From Croceimicrobium hydrocarbonivorans (GTDB lineage Bacteria; Bacteroidota; Bacteroidia; Flavobacteriales; Schleiferiaceae), in assembly GCF_014524565.1 (NCBI RefSeq), contig NZ_CP060139.1:1867501-1931500 (forward strand): a DNA stretch of 64,000 bases, in the 5' to 3' direction. Each line of letters begins with the position of its first letter. The first letter of the stretch is position 1. A model generated the notes under the pieces. The model was not told where the DNA came from and did no database searches. It saw only the letters and a program-made list of their open reading frames with translations. The position numbers and the translations under genes are program-made. Positions 1 to 9,550 of the stretch are shown in pieces.

Positions 1-954
1 TTTACCTACCGAGGTTTCGCCACTGAGCATTACTGCATCTGCGCCATCTAAAACAGAATTGGCCACGTCGTTCACCTCTGCTCGGGTAGGAGTAAGGTTT
101 TCGATCATGCTTTCCATCATTTGGGTAGCAATTACCACTGGCTTGGCCATCAAATGACACTTGTTTACGATCATTTTTTGGATCAATGGAACGCCTTGCA
201 TAGGAACTTCTACACCAAGGTCGCCACGAGCCACCATAATACCATCAGAGGCCTCTATAATCTCATCAATCTCTACAACGGCCTCAGGCTTCTCAATCTT
301 GGAGATAATGTGACAGGGGGCGTTATTTTTCTGCAGGATATCGCGCAGCTGATAAACGTCATTAGGATTTCGCACGAAAGAAAGGGCCACCCATTCTGCA
401 CGGCATTCCATGGCTACTTCCAGATCTGCTAGGTCCTTTTCAGTTAAACAGGGTAAGGAAATGCGGGTATTAGGAAGGTTCACGCCTTTGCGCGATTTTA
501 AAGGACCACCTTGAATTACCTTGGCCTCTACTTCATCCTTGGAGTTGGTTTTGGTGGCTTCCAGTAATATTTTACCATCGTCAATCAGAATGCGATCCCC
601 GATTTTAACATCGGTTGCAAACTGCTGATAGGTCATAAAAACTTGTTCTGCAGAACCTTCTACTTCTTTATTGGTAAAGGTTAAGGTATCCCCAACTTTT
701 AAAACGGCACCTTCCTTTACGGTACCAATGCGCAGTTTTGGACCTTGAAGATCCGCTAAAACCGCAATATTGGTGTTCAATTCTGCATTGAGCTTGCGTA
801 CTTTATCTACAATTTCACGGGCGGCATCATGAGAGCTGTGCGAGAAATTAATGCGGAAAACATTAACGCCGGCTTTCACCATTTCTACCATTACCTCATA
901 GTCGCTGGAAGCGGGTCCGAGAGTAGCTACGATTTTTGCTTTGTTATAGGCCAT
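1..954 (-). CDS. pyk: Pyruvate kinase (3' part beyond window edge)
   Basis: Catalyses the last step of glycolysis, phosphoenolpyruvate + ADP to pyruvate + ATP, in the cytoplasm. The visible 318 codons, read from the ATG at 954, start [16 protein letters not shown] and contain the hallmark stretches [20 protein letters not shown], the catalytic-lysine region [11 protein letters not shown] and the metal/substrate region [12 protein letters not shown] followed by ATQMMESM. Roughly two thirds of a normal pyruvate kinase (about 475 residues) is present; the C-terminal domain lies off the left edge, so this is window truncation, not a broken gene. The start overlaps the end of the upstream IPExxxVDY gene by 11 nt, which suggests translational coupling at the end of the acpP-fabF-rnc operon. 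Confidence 0.97.
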   Translation of the reverse strand, partial: MAYNKAKIVATLGPASSDYEVMVEMVKAGVNVFRINFSHSSHDAAREIVDKVRKLNAELNTNIAVLADLQGPKLRIGTVKEGAVLKVGDTLTFTNKEVEGSAEQVFMTYQQFATDVKIGDRILIDDGKILLEATKTNSKDEVEAKVIQGGPLKSRKGVNLPNTRISLPCLTEKDLADLEVAMECRAEWVALSFVRNPNDVYQLRDILQKNNAPCHIISKIEKPEAVVEIDEIIEASDGIMVARGDLGVEVPMQGVPLIQKMIVNKCHLMAKPVVIATQMMESMIENLTPTRAEVNDVANSVLDGADAVMLSGETSVGK

Positions 955-1444
955 GTGTGTATTTTATTGTTTTGTTGATTCGCGCCATTTCCTTTTCACT
1001 TAAGGCTTTCGCCTGATGGATTTTGGAGCAGGAGCGAAGACGTTTTTCCCAACTAAGTGTAAAATTTACATTTTCTTTATTTCCATCAAACCAAAGAAAA
1101 AAATTGAAACCTTCCTTATTTGGTAGCCAGTTTTTTTCAGCTTCGGGGCTTTCTTCAAAAAGGCCAATAGCTGCAGGGCTTTCGCCATCACTGCGATAGG
1201 AGCGATTTTCGACCATTTTTAAGTCCCATTCTTGATTTTCATCGTAAAAACCAAAGAGCCGAAAATAGAAACGCATACCCTTATGATCGCTATAAAGGTC
1301 TTCATTTAATCGTTTCAGCCGCAGCTCAGGAAGCTCAAGGTTAAGATGGTAACAAAGATTTAATGCGCCCTCCCGACTTAAAATGCCAAAGCCGGTATGA
1401 CTACCCGAATGAAATTCGTCGAGATCAAGTTTGAACTTCGCCAT
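944..1444 (-). CDS. IPExxxVDY family protein (conserved Bacteroidota protein)
   Basis: A 166-residue soluble protein of unknown function. Its N-terminal part ([19 protein letters not shown], then [13 protein letters not shown]) resembles the small Bacteroidota family that sits between rnc and pyk in many genomes. The family's C-terminal signature IPExxxVDY is diverged here to LPNKEGFNF followed by FLWF. It overlaps rnc by 20 nt upstream and pyk by 11 nt downstream, so it belongs to the same transcript. The family assignment rests on position and overall pattern; no catalytic motif is visible and no function should be inferred beyond association with the operon. Confidence 0.75.
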   Translation of the reverse strand: MAKFKLDLDEFHSGSHTGFGILSREGALNLCYHLNLELPELRLKRLNEDLYSDHKGMRFYFRLFGFYDENQEWDLKMVENRSYRSDGESPAAIGLFEESPEAEKNWLPNKEGFNFFLWFDGNKENVNFTLSWEKRLRSCSKIHQAKALSEKEMARINKTIKYTHGL

Positions 1445-2168
1445 TCGGCAAATTTAAATGCAGAAAGGCGGATTTTGCTGCTTCCTCTTCCGCTTTCTTT
1501 TTGGTGGGGCCCTGTCCTTTTGCCACTTCTCTTTGTCCTAAAAGGCAGGCTACATGATAGATGGGATCATGACTTTTGCCCTCGGTTCGCACCAATTTAA
1601 ATTGCACGGACTTCTTTTCCTTTTGGCCCCATTCAAGTAAGGAGCTTTTATAGGAAGTCAAGCGCACGGCTAATTTCTCCAGGTCTAATTGCTGTAGTAC
1701 TCTTTTCTCTAAAAAGCGCTGACAGGCGGCATAACCATGGTCAATATAAAGGGCACCAATTAAGGCTTCAAAAGCATCGCCATTCAGCGATTTAGCGCGG
1801 GTTCCACGGGTGGGCGTATAGCGTAGAAGAGATTCCAGATTCATATTGGCACCTAGTTCATTAAGGTGCTTACGACTCACAATTTTACTGCGCAGACTGG
1901 TTAATTCTCCTTCCTCCTTAAGGGGGTAAATCCGGTAGAGGTAGTCCGTTATTATCGCTCCCAAAATAGCATCACCTAAAAACTCCAGACGCTCATTATT
2001 CATTTTGAGGCCCTTAGAGTTTTCTTTAGCCGCAGAACTATGGGTAAAGGCGAGTTCGTACAGATCGCTTTTTTGCGGTTTAAAGCCGGTTAAGTTTTCG
2101 ATCTGAAACAAAAAATTCCCGCCTTGTTTAGGGCGGGAATTCCATTTTTTTAAAAAAGATAACATCAA
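1425..2168 (-). CDS. rnc: Ribonuclease III
   Basis: Double-stranded-RNA endonuclease that processes rRNA precursors and structured mRNAs. The 247-residue protein has the RNase III signature ERLEFLGDAIL near residues 58-68 and the second acidic motif GDAFEALIGALY, supplying the catalytic Glu and Asp residues, followed by a C-terminal dsRNA-binding domain (about residues 175-243, ending with KKKAEEEAAKSA). It lies 12 nt after fabF and overlaps the next gene by 20 nt. Placement after acpP-fabF is the usual bacterial arrangement. Two adjacent ATG codons (2168 and 2165) could serve as the start. Confidence 0.97.
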   Translation of the reverse strand: MMLSFLKKWNSRPKQGGNFLFQIENLTGFKPQKSDLYELAFTHSSAAKENSKGLKMNNERLEFLGDAILGAIITDYLYRIYPLKEEGELTSLRSKIVSRKHLNELGANMNLESLLRYTPTRGTRAKSLNGDAFEALIGALYIDHGYAACQRFLEKRVLQQLDLEKLAVRLTSYKSSLLEWGQKEKKSVQFKLVRTEGKSHDPIYHVACLLGQREVAKGQGPTKKKAEEEAAKSAFLHLNLPNGEVQT

Positions 2169-2180
2169 GCGGTAGCGAGA

Positions 2181-3431
2181 TTAGCTTAGTTTACGGAACA
2201 TAACGGAGGCGTTATGACCGCCAAACCCGAAAGTGTTGCTAATTGCCACGCGTACTTCACGTTTTTGAGCTTTGTCGAAAGTCAAGTTCAATTTGGGATC
2301 AATCTCTGGATCATCGGTAAAGTGGTTGATGGTAGGAGGAATGATATCGTTTTGAATCGCTAAAATCGCGGCGATCGCTTCTACGGCTCCAGCCGCACCT
2401 AATAGGTGACCGGTCATGGATTTTGTAGAACTGATGTTTAAACGATAGGCATCTTCACCAAAAACCTCTTTAATTGCCTTTAATTCAGCAACATCTCCCA
2501 AAGGGGTGGAAGTTCCGTGTACATTGATATAATCAACGTCGGCAGGCTTCACACCAGACTCGTTTAGCACTTGTTGCATTACACCTTTAGCGCCCAGTCC
2601 TTCAGGATGTGGAGCTGTAATGTGGTGTGCGTCGGCGCTAATACCGGAACCAATCAGTTCGGCATAAATTTTAGCACCACGGGCTTTTGCGTGCTCATAG
2701 TCTTCCAGAATGATACATCCGGCACCCTCTCCCAATACAAATCCATCACGATCCTTATCAAAAGGACGGCTGGCTGTTTCTGGAGAATCATTACGGGTAC
2801 TTAAGGCGTGCATGGCATTAAAGCCACCCATTCCGGCTTCGTTAACGGCGGCTTCACTACCACCTGCAAGACATACATCAACTTTACCCAAACGGATAAA
2901 GTTAAAGGCGTCGATCAGGGAGTTGGTAGAAGAGGCACAAGCCGAAACTGTCGAATAATTTGGTCCGCGGAACCCGTACTTAATGCTGATATGACCGGGG
3001 GCCAGGTCCGCGATCATTTTAGGAATAAAGAACGGACTAAAGCGTGGCGTTCCGTCACCTTTGGCAAAATTTAAACACTCTTCCAGGAAGGTGTCTAAGC
3101 CGCCAATTCCAGAACCCCAAATCACCCCAACGCGGTCCGGATCCAGGTCTAAACCTTCCAAACCGCCATCTTTTACGGCTTGATCGGCAGTAACCAGTGC
3201 ATACTGGGTAAAGCGATCCATCCGTCGAGCTTCCTTGCGATCAATGAAGTCATTCACATTGAAATCCTTCAGCTCGCAAGCAAATTGGGTTTTGAACTTT
3301 TCAGGGTCAAAACGGGTGATTCGGGCCGCACCGCTTTTACCCGCCAGCAAATTTTGCCAGTAGGTTTCCACGTCGTTACCGATAGGAGTTAATGCTCCTA
3401 ATCCTGTTACTACAACCCTTCTCAGTTCCAT
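2181..3431 (-). CDS. fabF: Beta-ketoacyl-ACP synthase II
   Basis: Elongating condensing enzyme of type II fatty acid synthesis: adds malonyl-ACP to acyl-ACP. The 416-residue length is normal for FabF. The catalytic triad is visible: the nucleophile Cys in STVSACASSTNSL, a His in VHGTSTPLGD and a His in MTGHLLGAAGA. The start follows the acpP stop by 9 nt, so carrier protein and condensing enzyme are co-transcribed. Because the chain matches family members along its full length from MELRRVVVTGLGALTP, the start codon is well supported. Confidence 0.98.
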   Translation of the reverse strand: MELRRVVVTGLGALTPIGNDVETYWQNLLAGKSGAARITRFDPEKFKTQFACELKDFNVNDFIDRKEARRMDRFTQYALVTADQAVKDGGLEGLDLDPDRVGVIWGSGIGGLDTFLEECLNFAKGDGTPRFSPFFIPKMIADLAPGHISIKYGFRGPNYSTVSACASSTNSLIDAFNFIRLGKVDVCLAGGSEAAVNEAGMGGFNAMHALSTRNDSPETASRPFDKDRDGFVLGEGAGCIILEDYEHAKARGAKIYAELIGSGISADAHHITAPHPEGLGAKGVMQQVLNESGVKPADVDYINVHGTSTPLGDVAELKAIKEVFGEDAYRLNISSTKSMTGHLLGAAGAVEAIAAILAIQNDIIPPTINHFTDDPEIDPKLNLTFDKAQKREVRVAISNTFGFGGHNASVMFRKLS

Positions 3432-3440
3432 AAGAGGGAA

Positions 3441-3677
3441 TTATTTTTTAGCCTCTTCGATATAGGCAACCGCCTGACCAACGGTGGTAATGTTTTCTGC
3501 TTGGTCGTCTGGAATTTGAATGTCAAATTCTTTTTCGAATTCCATAATCAGCTCTACAGTGTCCAGAGAGTCTGCACCCAGATCATTGGTAAAGCTAGCT
3601 TCGTTGGTTACTTCGTTTTCGTCTACTCCTAGCTTATCTACGATGATAGCTTTTACTTTAGAAGCGATTTCTGACAT
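3441..3677 (-). CDS. acpP: Acyl carrier protein
   Basis: Carries growing acyl chains on a 4'-phosphopantetheine arm during fatty acid synthesis. The 78-residue acidic protein has the canonical attachment motif [10 protein letters not shown] with the modified Ser at about residue 36. It is the first gene of the minus-strand acpP-fabF-rnc-IPExxxVDY-pyk run and is divergent from purN, with a 111-nt shared upstream region. No clear TAnnTTTG element was found for acpP in that region. Confidence 0.98.
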   Translation of the reverse strand: MSEIASKVKAIIVDKLGVDENEVTNEASFTNDLGADSLDTVELIMEFEKEFDIQIPDDQAENITTVGQAVAYIEEAKK

Positions 3678-3788
3678 GATAATTTGTTTAAAATTATAAG
3701 CTGCAAAGAAAGGAAATAAATCAAAATGCCACGGCTTATTTGTCTTTGGTTTGTTTGCTTTTGTATTTTCGTCGGGTAGACATTTGCC

Positions 3789-4355
3789 ATGAAGAAAATT
3801 GTTGTCCTTGCCTCTGGCTCAGGGACTAACGCAGAAAACATAGTGCGTTATTTCGAAGAAAGCGATCTGGCTAAGGTTGTTGCAATAATTACCAACAACC
3901 CAAAAGCTGGGGTTTTAGACAAGGCCCGGAAATTGGGAGTGCAGGCTACTGTGCTCACTAACAGTCAGATAGAAGACGGTACCCTGCAAGGGAAATTAGA
4001 GAACCTGCGTTGCGATTTAGTCGTTCTTGCTGGATTTCTCCGAAAAATTCCTGCCGAATTAATTCAAGCTTTCGAAAAAAGAATCATCAATATTCACCCT
4101 GCTTTATTGCCAGATTATGGCGGTCCGGGTATGTACGGAAAGTACGTTCATCAGGCCGTAGTGGAGAATGAAGATGAGATTTCCGGGATCACCATTCACT
4201 ATGTGGATGAAAATTATGACGAAGGAGAGATCATTTTTCAGGAAGAAGTGGAGATTGATTTTGAAGACAGTTGGGAAGACGTAGAGTACAAAGTGCGAGA
4301 GCTGGAATACCGCCATTACCCTTCTGTAATCGAATACCTGCTGCCTAATATTTAA
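3789..4355 (+). CDS. purN: Phosphoribosylglycinamide formyltransferase (GART)
   Basis: Transfers a formyl group from 10-formyl-tetrahydrofolate to GAR in purine synthesis. At 188 residues it is the usual size. The phosphate-binding loop [11 protein letters not shown] lies near the N terminus, the catalytic Asn-Ile-His region appears as [12 protein letters not shown], and the downstream [17 protein letters not shown] segment carries the conserved His and Asp. Its TAA stop shares one base with the rnhA ATG (4355), indicating translational coupling. It is divergent from acpP. Confidence 0.97.
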   Translation: MKKIVVLASGSGTNAENIVRYFEESDLAKVVAIITNNPKAGVLDKARKLGVQATVLTNSQIEDGTLQGKLENLRCDLVVLAGFLRKIPAELIQAFEKRIINIHPALLPDYGGPGMYGKYVHQAVVENEDEISGITIHYVDENYDEGEIIFQEEVEIDFEDSWEDVEYKVRELEYRHYPSVIEYLLPNI

Positions 4356-4816
4356 TGCAGATTCACCTTTACACAGACGGCGCGGCCAAGGGAAACCCTG
4401 GACCGGGCGGATACGGTATTGTCCTTGAAGCAGGGCCCCATCGCAAAGAATTGTCGGGCGGATTTCGTCGTACCACCAATAATCGCATGGAGCTCCTAGC
4501 GGTAATTGTAGGCTTGGAAGCCCTAAAAAATCCGGGTCAGCAAGTACGGGTGGTCTCCGATTCTAAATATGTGGTGGATGCCATTAATAAAGGCTGGCTG
4601 CGATCCTGGATTCAAAAAGGCTTTAAAGGCAAGAAAAATATTGACCTCTGGAAGCGCTTAATTCCGATGTTGCAGAAACATCAAGTGCAATTTCAATGGG
4701 TAAAGGGCCATAATGATCATCCGCAAAATGAACGCTGCGATCGTTTAGCTGTGGCGGCGAGCGAAGGTCAGGGCTTGCCGATTGACCATGGCTTTGAGAA
4801 TTTGGAAGGGCTTTAG
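4355..4816 (+). CDS. rnhA: Ribonuclease HI
   Basis: Degrades the RNA strand of RNA:DNA hybrids (primer removal, R-loop control). The 153-residue protein shows the acidic active site in order: Asp in [14 protein letters not shown], Glu in [10 protein letters not shown], Asp in [11 protein letters not shown] and the last Asp in NERCDRLAV, with the His loop KGHNDHPQN. It starts on the purN stop codon (1-nt overlap) and ends in a 4-nt stop-to-stop overlap (TTAG, 4813-4816) with the convergent M23 peptidase gene, leaving no room for a separate terminator. Confidence 0.97.
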   Translation: MQIHLYTDGAAKGNPGPGGYGIVLEAGPHRKELSGGFRRTTNNRMELLAVIVGLEALKNPGQQVRVVSDSKYVVDAINKGWLRSWIQKGFKGKKNIDLWKRLIPMLQKHQVQFQWVKGHNDHPQNERCDRLAVAASEGQGLPIDHGFENLEGL

Positions 4817-5679
4817 AAGGAAATATATTCCTGCGGATCTACGGCATAACCATTATACCACAGCTCGAAATGCAGATGTGGACCAGAACTTAATTCGCCC
4901 GAATTACCAATAATGGCAATGGGCTCACCGGAAGAAACATCCTGCCCTTGAGCTTTTAATAAGGCTGAATTATGCTTGTACACCGAGATGAACTTCTCGG
5001 CGTGCTGGATAATCATTACATATCCGGTTTCTGCGGTCCATTCGGCAAAAATTACCCGACCATCCTGGGTTGCTTTAATCACCTCATTCTCTTTGGCTAC
5101 AATGTCAATTCCCAGGTGCTCCTCTTCGGGGTTAAAGGCTTGAGTTACTAATCCTTTGATCGGGATAAAGAAATTGAGGCTTTCTAAATTGAGACGTCGC
5201 CGACCTTCAACCGGAATATTAAACTGCTCTTCTTCCTCCACCATTTTGCGCAGCAGCGAATCATCTTTACTGATGGCAAGATTAATGCGGCTTTGGTTAA
5301 GACTATCTACCACTTGATCATCACTCAAATCCAGAGGCTCCTGTCCATTTATTACCCCTTGAATATTTTGCAAAAAGAGGGAATTGTAATTCAGTTGATT
5401 TTCGAGACTATCCGTAACCTGGGCCAACCGTATCGCATCGCGCTTAAGCGCAGTACTGGAATAACCAGGGATATATTCTCGTAAAGGAGTAAAGGCAATT
5501 AATAATGTAGTACCGGCAATTAGGAGGATTACCGATAAGCCTGAAACCACAAATACATTGAGCCGGCTGAGTTTAAAACTTAGCTTTTCCTCAAAAGTAT
5601 CATCGTTCAGGATCACCAGGCGATACTTATTTCGCAGCTTAGTGATGAGCTTTTTGGATTCTTTTTTCTCTGAAGCCAT
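4813..5679 (-). CDS. M23 (LytM) metallopeptidase, membrane-anchored, catalytically intact
   Basis: Likely peptidoglycan endopeptidase acting in the periplasm. Read from the ATG at 5679 it has 288 residues: a basic cytoplasmic start, one membrane segment ([19 protein letters not shown]), a spacer with coiled-coil character, and a C-terminal LytM domain. All zinc and catalytic residues are visible: HLGIDI, the His of VYKHNS, and GPHLHFEL. An upstream in-frame TTG at 5688 is less likely because the apparent -7 promoter element (5686-5693) overlaps it. Position before porW and the ATP synthase genes is commonly seen in flavobacteria. It converges on rnhA with a 4-nt overlap. Confidence 0.9.
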   Translation of the reverse strand: MASEKKESKKLITKLRNKYRLVILNDDTFEEKLSFKLSRLNVFVVSGLSVILLIAGTTLLIAFTPLREYIPGYSSTALKRDAIRLAQVTDSLENQLNYNSLFLQNIQGVINGQEPLDLSDDQVVDSLNQSRINLAISKDDSLLRKMVEEEEQFNIPVEGRRRLNLESLNFFIPIKGLVTQAFNPEEEHLGIDIVAKENEVIKATQDGRVIFAEWTAETGYVMIIQHAEKFISVYKHNSALLKAQGQDVSSGEPIAIIGNSGELSSGPHLHFELWYNGYAVDPQEYISF

Positions 5680-5685
5680 GTTTTG

Positions 5686-5693
5686 CAAATATC
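5686..5693 (-). promoter_or_regulatory. Putative -7 element (GATATTTG) of the M23 gene
   Basis: On the minus strand GATATTTG differs by one base from the Bacteroidota -7 consensus TAnnTTTG. Only 6 nt separate it from the ATG at 5679, so the transcript would be leaderless or nearly so. Inference from pattern and position. Confidence 0.45.
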
Positions 5694-5799
5694 AGAAAAT
5701 CCAAAGGCAAAGCGCTTTTTAGGCCTTGCGATTCTTAGGAAAGGAAAGATTAAAAGACTTAAAAGCGCAGGAATAGGGAACTTAGTATTGAGATTACAA

Positions 5800-5807
5800 T
5801 ATTTTTG
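5800..5807 (+). promoter_or_regulatory. Putative -7 element (TATTTTTG) upstream of porW
   Basis: Exact match to TAnnTTTG. It overlaps an upstream in-frame TTG at 5805, which argues that the true porW start lies downstream (TTG at 5853). No convincing TTG -33 element at ideal spacing was seen. Confidence 0.5.
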
Positions 5808-5852
5808 CGCAATAATTGTTATTTCACACCGAACCGACATCACGCGCGTCAC

Positions 5853-8453
5853 TTGAAATTATTACGCTATTCGACATTCATAATAGCCGCTCTGCTTATC
5901 CTGGGCGCCTGCTCTCGCACTAAAGATATTTTTACCGCGCGGACCTACCACCGTATGGTCAGCAAGTACAATATCCTTTTTAATGGCGAACAAGCCTTAT
6001 TAAAAGCTCGTACTCAGCTGAAAAAACAGCATGTTGACGATTACGATGACTTTTTATCCATTTACCGAGAAGGCACGGAAGAAACTATTAGTGGGGTTAA
6101 ACCCGATCTGGAGAAATCTCTGGAAAAGGGCAGTAAAACCATCCAGAACCACTCGATGCTTATCGATGGCAAGCAAAAGAACAACTATATAGATGATGCC
6201 TACCTATTAATGGGTAAGGCGCATTATTTTAAGCAAGACTATGCGGCGGCTCTGGAGACCTTCAACTATGTGATCCAAAAGTTTCGGGACGCGGAGATTA
6301 GAGCGGAAGCGGAACTTTGGGCGGCGAAAACTGAAACGGGAATGGAAAATTTTATTCCAGCTAAGGCGCGTTTCGAAAAACTATACAGCAATACCAGCTT
6401 GGCCAGACATCTTAATGCAGATGTTTTTGCCTCCTTCGCTCATCTCGAATTTGTTCAGGGACATTATGAGGAAGCCTATCAGCTTTTAATTCAAGCGGCG
6501 GAAAAAACAGAGGATAAGGAATTGGAAGTTCGCTGGCTTTATATCTGTGGTCAGCTTTTGGCAAAACAAGGTCAGGATTATGAGGCCAGCCAAATGTTTG
6601 ATCGGGTAATTCGCAAGGGACCGCCTTATGATTTGCTCTTTAATGCGCAATTAAATCAAGCCCGCAATTACGATATCGAATTAATGGATCCCAGCAAGGC
6701 CTACGATGACCTGGAAAAAATGCTGCGCGATGAAAAGAACTACGATAACCGCGATCAGATTTATTATGTGATGGCCGAAGTAGCCCAAAAGCTGGGTGAA
6801 GAGCTGGATCGTGATGATTACTTAAATAAATCGATCCGGGTAAGTACCCAAAATGACAAGCAAAAGGGCCTGAGTTACCTGTGGTTGGCGGAGATTCGAT
6901 TTGACGATAAAGAGTACGAAAAGAGCCAGGCTTATTACGATAGCTGCTATCAGTTTTTACCTAAAAACCACCCTAAGTATGCTCAGGTGGCGATGTTTAA
7001 AAAGAGCCTGGGTCGATTGGTAGCGAATCTGCAAACTATTGCCCTGCAAGATAGTTTGCAAGCCTTAGCGTCCTTGAGTGATGCGGATCAATTGAAAGCG
7101 ATTAATGAGATAATTGACCGAGTAAAAGAAGCTGACGAAGAAGCCTTGCGCGCTAAGGAGCGTGAAATGGATCAATTGGCTTTTAATTCAGGTACCAATA
7201 ATGGCAGTGGAATTGGCGGATTAGCCGGGGTTGGAAATGCCAACCAAAGCTTTTATTTCTATAATCCTTCTATTCGCTCATCCGGAGTATCCAGCTTTGT
7301 AGCCAAATGGGGCAATCGAAAATTGGAGGATAATTGGCGTCGGAAGGATAAGTCGGTGATATTGGAAGATCCCACCAATACTGAGGCGGGAGCCAATGGC
7401 GAGGGGGCTACGGGCGAAAAAGAACTGGATCCTAGGTATGATCCTCAAACTTATTTGGCACAAATCCCCAATGATTCTGCGGCGATGGATACCAGCCATA
7501 GTTTAATTCAAATGGCTCTCTTGGATAATGCCATCCTATATAAAGAGGATATTAAAGATTTATTGGCTGCCTCCGAAAGTGTACTCGAGCTTTTACAACG
7601 CTATCCAGACTATCAAGATCGCGCTCGGGCCTGGTATTTACTGTATCGTATTTACCTTTTAAAGGAGGATGAGGCCAATAGCACGAAATATAAGAACCTC
7701 ATTTTAAGTACTTATCCTAAATCCGAATACGCCTACCTGATCCTTAATGAAGGAAAAGATGTGAAGGATGTAGATGAGTCGGAAGCCAAACGAGCTTATG
7801 CTGCAGCTTATCAGGATTATGAATCCAAGCGTTATCGCCAAGCTTTAAGCGCGGCCAAGACTGGCTTCGAGGCCTATGAAGACAGTCGTTATGGTGCCCG
7901 CTTCCTCTTATTAACAGCCTATTGCGAGGCCGGCCTGCGTAAAATGGAGGAGCTTCGTACCAGCTTGGAAGAGGTACTAAAGCGTTTCCCACGAACCCCA
8001 GAATCTGCGGAAGCTCAAAAAATATTGAACGCCATGGGTCAGGATGCCAAGGCGGAGGGCGATGAAAAATCCGCTAAAAAGACTGCCACCTATCGCAGTG
8101 ACTTTAGTTCGCAGCATCGATATGTTTTATTAGTACCGAATGGAAAAGTAAGTGCCAATCAGGTACAGATTAACCTTTCGGACTTTAACAGTAAGTACTT
8201 CCCCAATAATCGCCTCTTGGTAAAGAGTATTTTAATGGGTACTGAATGGCAAGTCGTAATGGTAAGTGGCTTGGCCAATCAAAAACAAGCGCAGGAGTAC
8301 TATCGCACTTTGAACAGTGAAAAAGCGCTGGAGAAATTGTTGATCTCTGTGGATTTTAAACAATTTGTAATTTCGAACGCTAACTTTACAGATTTCTATA
8401 AAAATCAGGACATTAAAGGATACCAAGCCTTTTTTGACGAGAACTATAAATAG
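5853..8453 (+). CDS. porW: PorW/SprE-type T9SS lipoprotein with TPR repeats
   Basis: Outer-membrane-associated lipoprotein required for type IX secretion and, in gliding relatives, motility. Read from the TTG at 5853 it is 866 residues beginning MKLLRYSTF, with a hydrophobic segment ending in the lipobox LGAC. This gives a far better lipoprotein signal peptide than the earlier TTG at 5805, which overlaps the promoter element. The family hallmark TARTYHRMVSKYNILFNGE follows the lipid Cys. The middle holds several TPR-like helices (for example YLLMGKAHYFKQDYAAAL), and the C-terminal region (about residues 755-866) is the separate conserved end of the family. It precedes bactofilin and ATP synthase genes, a synteny known in flavobacteria. 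Confidence 0.92.
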   Translation: MKLLRYSTFIIAALLILGACSRTKDIFTARTYHRMVSKYNILFNGEQALLKARTQLKKQHVDDYDDFLSIYREGTEETISGVKPDLEKSLEKGSKTIQNHSMLIDGKQKNNYIDDAYLLMGKAHYFKQDYAAALETFNYVIQKFRDAEIRAEAELWAAKTETGMENFIPAKARFEKLYSNTSLARHLNADVFASFAHLEFVQGHYEEAYQLLIQAAEKTEDKELEVRWLYICGQLLAKQGQDYEASQMFDRVIRKGPPYDLLFNAQLNQARNYDIELMDPSKAYDDLEKMLRDEKNYDNRDQIYYVMAEVAQKLGEELDRDDYLNKSIRVSTQNDKQKGLSYLWLAEIRFDDKEYEKSQAYYDSCYQFLPKNHPKYAQVAMFKKSLGRLVANLQTIALQDSLQALASLSDADQLKAINEIIDRVKEADEEALRAKEREMDQLAFNSGTNNGSGIGGLAGVGNANQSFYFYNPSIRSSGVSSFVAKWGNRKLEDNWRRKDKSVILEDPTNTEAGANGEGATGEKELDPRYDPQTYLAQIPNDSAAMDTSHSLIQMALLDNAILYKEDIKDLLAASESVLELLQRYPDYQDRARAWYLLYRIYLLKEDEANSTKYKNLILSTYPKSEYAYLILNEGKDVKDVDESEAKRAYAAAYQDYESKRYRQALSAAKTGFEAYEDSRYGARFLLLTAYCEAGLRKMEELRTSLEEVLKRFPRTPESAEAQKILNAMGQDAKAEGDEKSAKKTATYRSDFSSQHRYVLLVPNGKVSANQVQINLSDFNSKYFPNNRLLVKSILMGTEWQVVMVSGLANQKQAQEYYRTLNSEKALEKLLISVDFKQFVISNANFTDFYKNQDIKGYQAFFDENYK

Positions 8454-8464
8454 GATAAGGGGAT

Positions 8465-8881
8465 ATGATTAAAAAAACGAAGGAAGTAAACGTCGCACCA
8501 AGCAGTAGCAACCGAATCCTACAAGGTACTTCTATTGAAGGAAATGTGCACTCTGAGGGCGACTTTCGGGTGGATGGTGAGATTGAAGGAAACATTAGTA
8601 TTTCTGGCAAACTGGTTATCGGAGAAAAAGGCCGAGTGAAGGGAGAGGTGAAGTGCGGATCTGCACGTATTTCCGGTCGCTTGGAAGGTACTATGGTGGT
8701 AGAAGACCTGCTTAATTTGGAAGCATCTGCCCGTGTAGAAGGCGATATCTTTACTATTAAATTGGCGATTGAACCCGGCGCAGAATTCAGTGGATCCTGT
8801 AAAATGGGAGCTGTGGTGCGCGATATCCATAAAAATGACTCCGCCCGAAAAGAAGAAAGACGATCTGAAAAGATCTCTTAA
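8465..8881 (+). CDS. Bactofilin (polymer-forming cytoskeletal protein)
   Basis: Small beta-helical protein that polymerises into filaments and scaffolds cell-shape or envelope functions. The 138-residue sequence has the typical core of short repeated hydrophobic turns: GTSIEGNVHSEGDFRVDGE, then GEIEGNISISGKLVIGEKG and KGEVKCGSARISGRLEG. Basic tails lie at both ends. It starts 11 nt after porW and its end overlaps atpZ by 47 nt, so it is part of the same transcription unit. Confidence 0.93.
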   Translation: MIKKTKEVNVAPSSSNRILQGTSIEGNVHSEGDFRVDGEIEGNISISGKLVIGEKGRVKGEVKCGSARISGRLEGTMVVEDLLNLEASARVEGDIFTIKLAIEPGAEFSGSCKMGAVVRDIHKNDSARKEERRSEKIS

Positions 8882-9074
8882 GTCCTATTCCAAGTATTCG
8901 GGACTGGGCTTGCAAATGGGTGCCTTGATATTTTTAGGGGCCTATGGTGGCAAGTGGCTGGATGCCCGATACGAATTCAACAAAGCCTGGTTTACTATGC
9001 TGGGCACTCTTATAGGTATGGGCTTGGGCCTTTATCTATTCTTAAAAGGAATTCAGTCCGATGATGATAAATGA
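8835..9074 (+). CDS. atpZ: AtpZ/AtpI-family small membrane protein
   Basis: Accessory protein commonly encoded at the head of F-type ATP synthase operons, thought to help F0 assembly or ion supply. The 79 residues from the ATG at 8835 (MTPPEKKKDDLKRS) show two transmembrane hairpin segments: GLGLQMGALIFLGAYGGKWL, typical of the family, and MLGTLIGMGLGLYLFL. A longer in-frame reading from 8769 would add residues that overlap the bactofilin coding region and do not resemble the family, so the internal ATG is preferred. It overlaps the next gene by 14 nt. Confidence 0.88.
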   Translation: MTPPEKKKDDLKRSLKSYSKYSGLGLQMGALIFLGAYGGKWLDARYEFNKAWFTMLGTLIGMGLGLYLFLKGIQSDDDK

Positions 9075-9453
9075 TCGCCTTTCGCAATATCCGCAGGCCG
9101 TTTTGCTCTTCATTTTAGCTCTGGCATTTGGTATACACTACGCCGTTTTAAACTATCTCCAGATACCCATCGGGGCCAGCCTTACCTGGCAAGCTTACCT
9201 TTTTAACCTCCTGGCCGCGCAAATTATACTAACGGTAATGCTGCGAATCGCCCAAAAGAAACAAGATTATTTGGGCTTTATATTCATGGCTGGCAGCCTT
9301 TTAAAGTTCCTGGTTTTCTTTTTGGCCTTTTACCCGGTGTATAAGGAAGACGGAGAAATCACTAGCCTCGAGTTCAGCTCATTTTTTGTTCCCTATCTTA
9401 TCTGTTTGGCCTTCAAATCATTCGTTTTATTACGCAGCTTAAATAAGGCCTGA
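9061..9453 (+). CDS. Small four-helix membrane protein between atpZ and atpB
   Basis: A 130-residue membrane protein with four predicted helices (around residues 12-30, 42-60, 70-90 and 108-125). It occupies the slot between atpZ and atpB where many flavobacteria encode a DUF6168-type protein; that assignment is a best guess from position and topology. No catalytic motif is visible. It overlaps atpZ by 14 nt and is followed by a 97-nt gap holding the putative atpB promoter. A role in ATP synthase assembly is inferred only from its neighbours. Confidence 0.75.
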   Translation: MMINDRLSQYPQAVLLFILALAFGIHYAVLNYLQIPIGASLTWQAYLFNLLAAQIILTVMLRIAQKKQDYLGFIFMAGSLLKFLVFFLAFYPVYKEDGEITSLEFSSFFVPYLICLAFKSFVLLRSLNKA

Positions 9454-9508
9454 AAATCTGCGAAAAAAAGAAGCTTTAAAAATTGGCAACTTGGAAAGCA
9501 AATATGTT

Positions 9509-9516
9509 TACTTTTG
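9509..9516 (+). promoter_or_regulatory. Putative promoter -7 element (TACTTTTG) of atpBEFHAG
   Basis: Exact TAnnTTTG match in the 97-nt gap before atpB, with TTG triplets at 9483 and 9491 as possible -33 elements (neither at ideal spacing). It would let the structural ATP synthase genes be transcribed independently of porW-bactofilin-atpZ. Confidence 0.5.
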
Positions 9517-9550
9517 CGCTGATTTTTAAACGACCTCTGAACGCCGAGTT

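Noticed and set aside
121-432. Open frame of 103 codons on the plus strand inside pyk
   Set aside because: Opposite-strand shadow of the well-supported pyruvate kinase gene.
5805-5853. Longer N terminus of PorW from TTG 5805
   Set aside because: It overlaps the -7 element and spoils the lipoprotein signal peptide.
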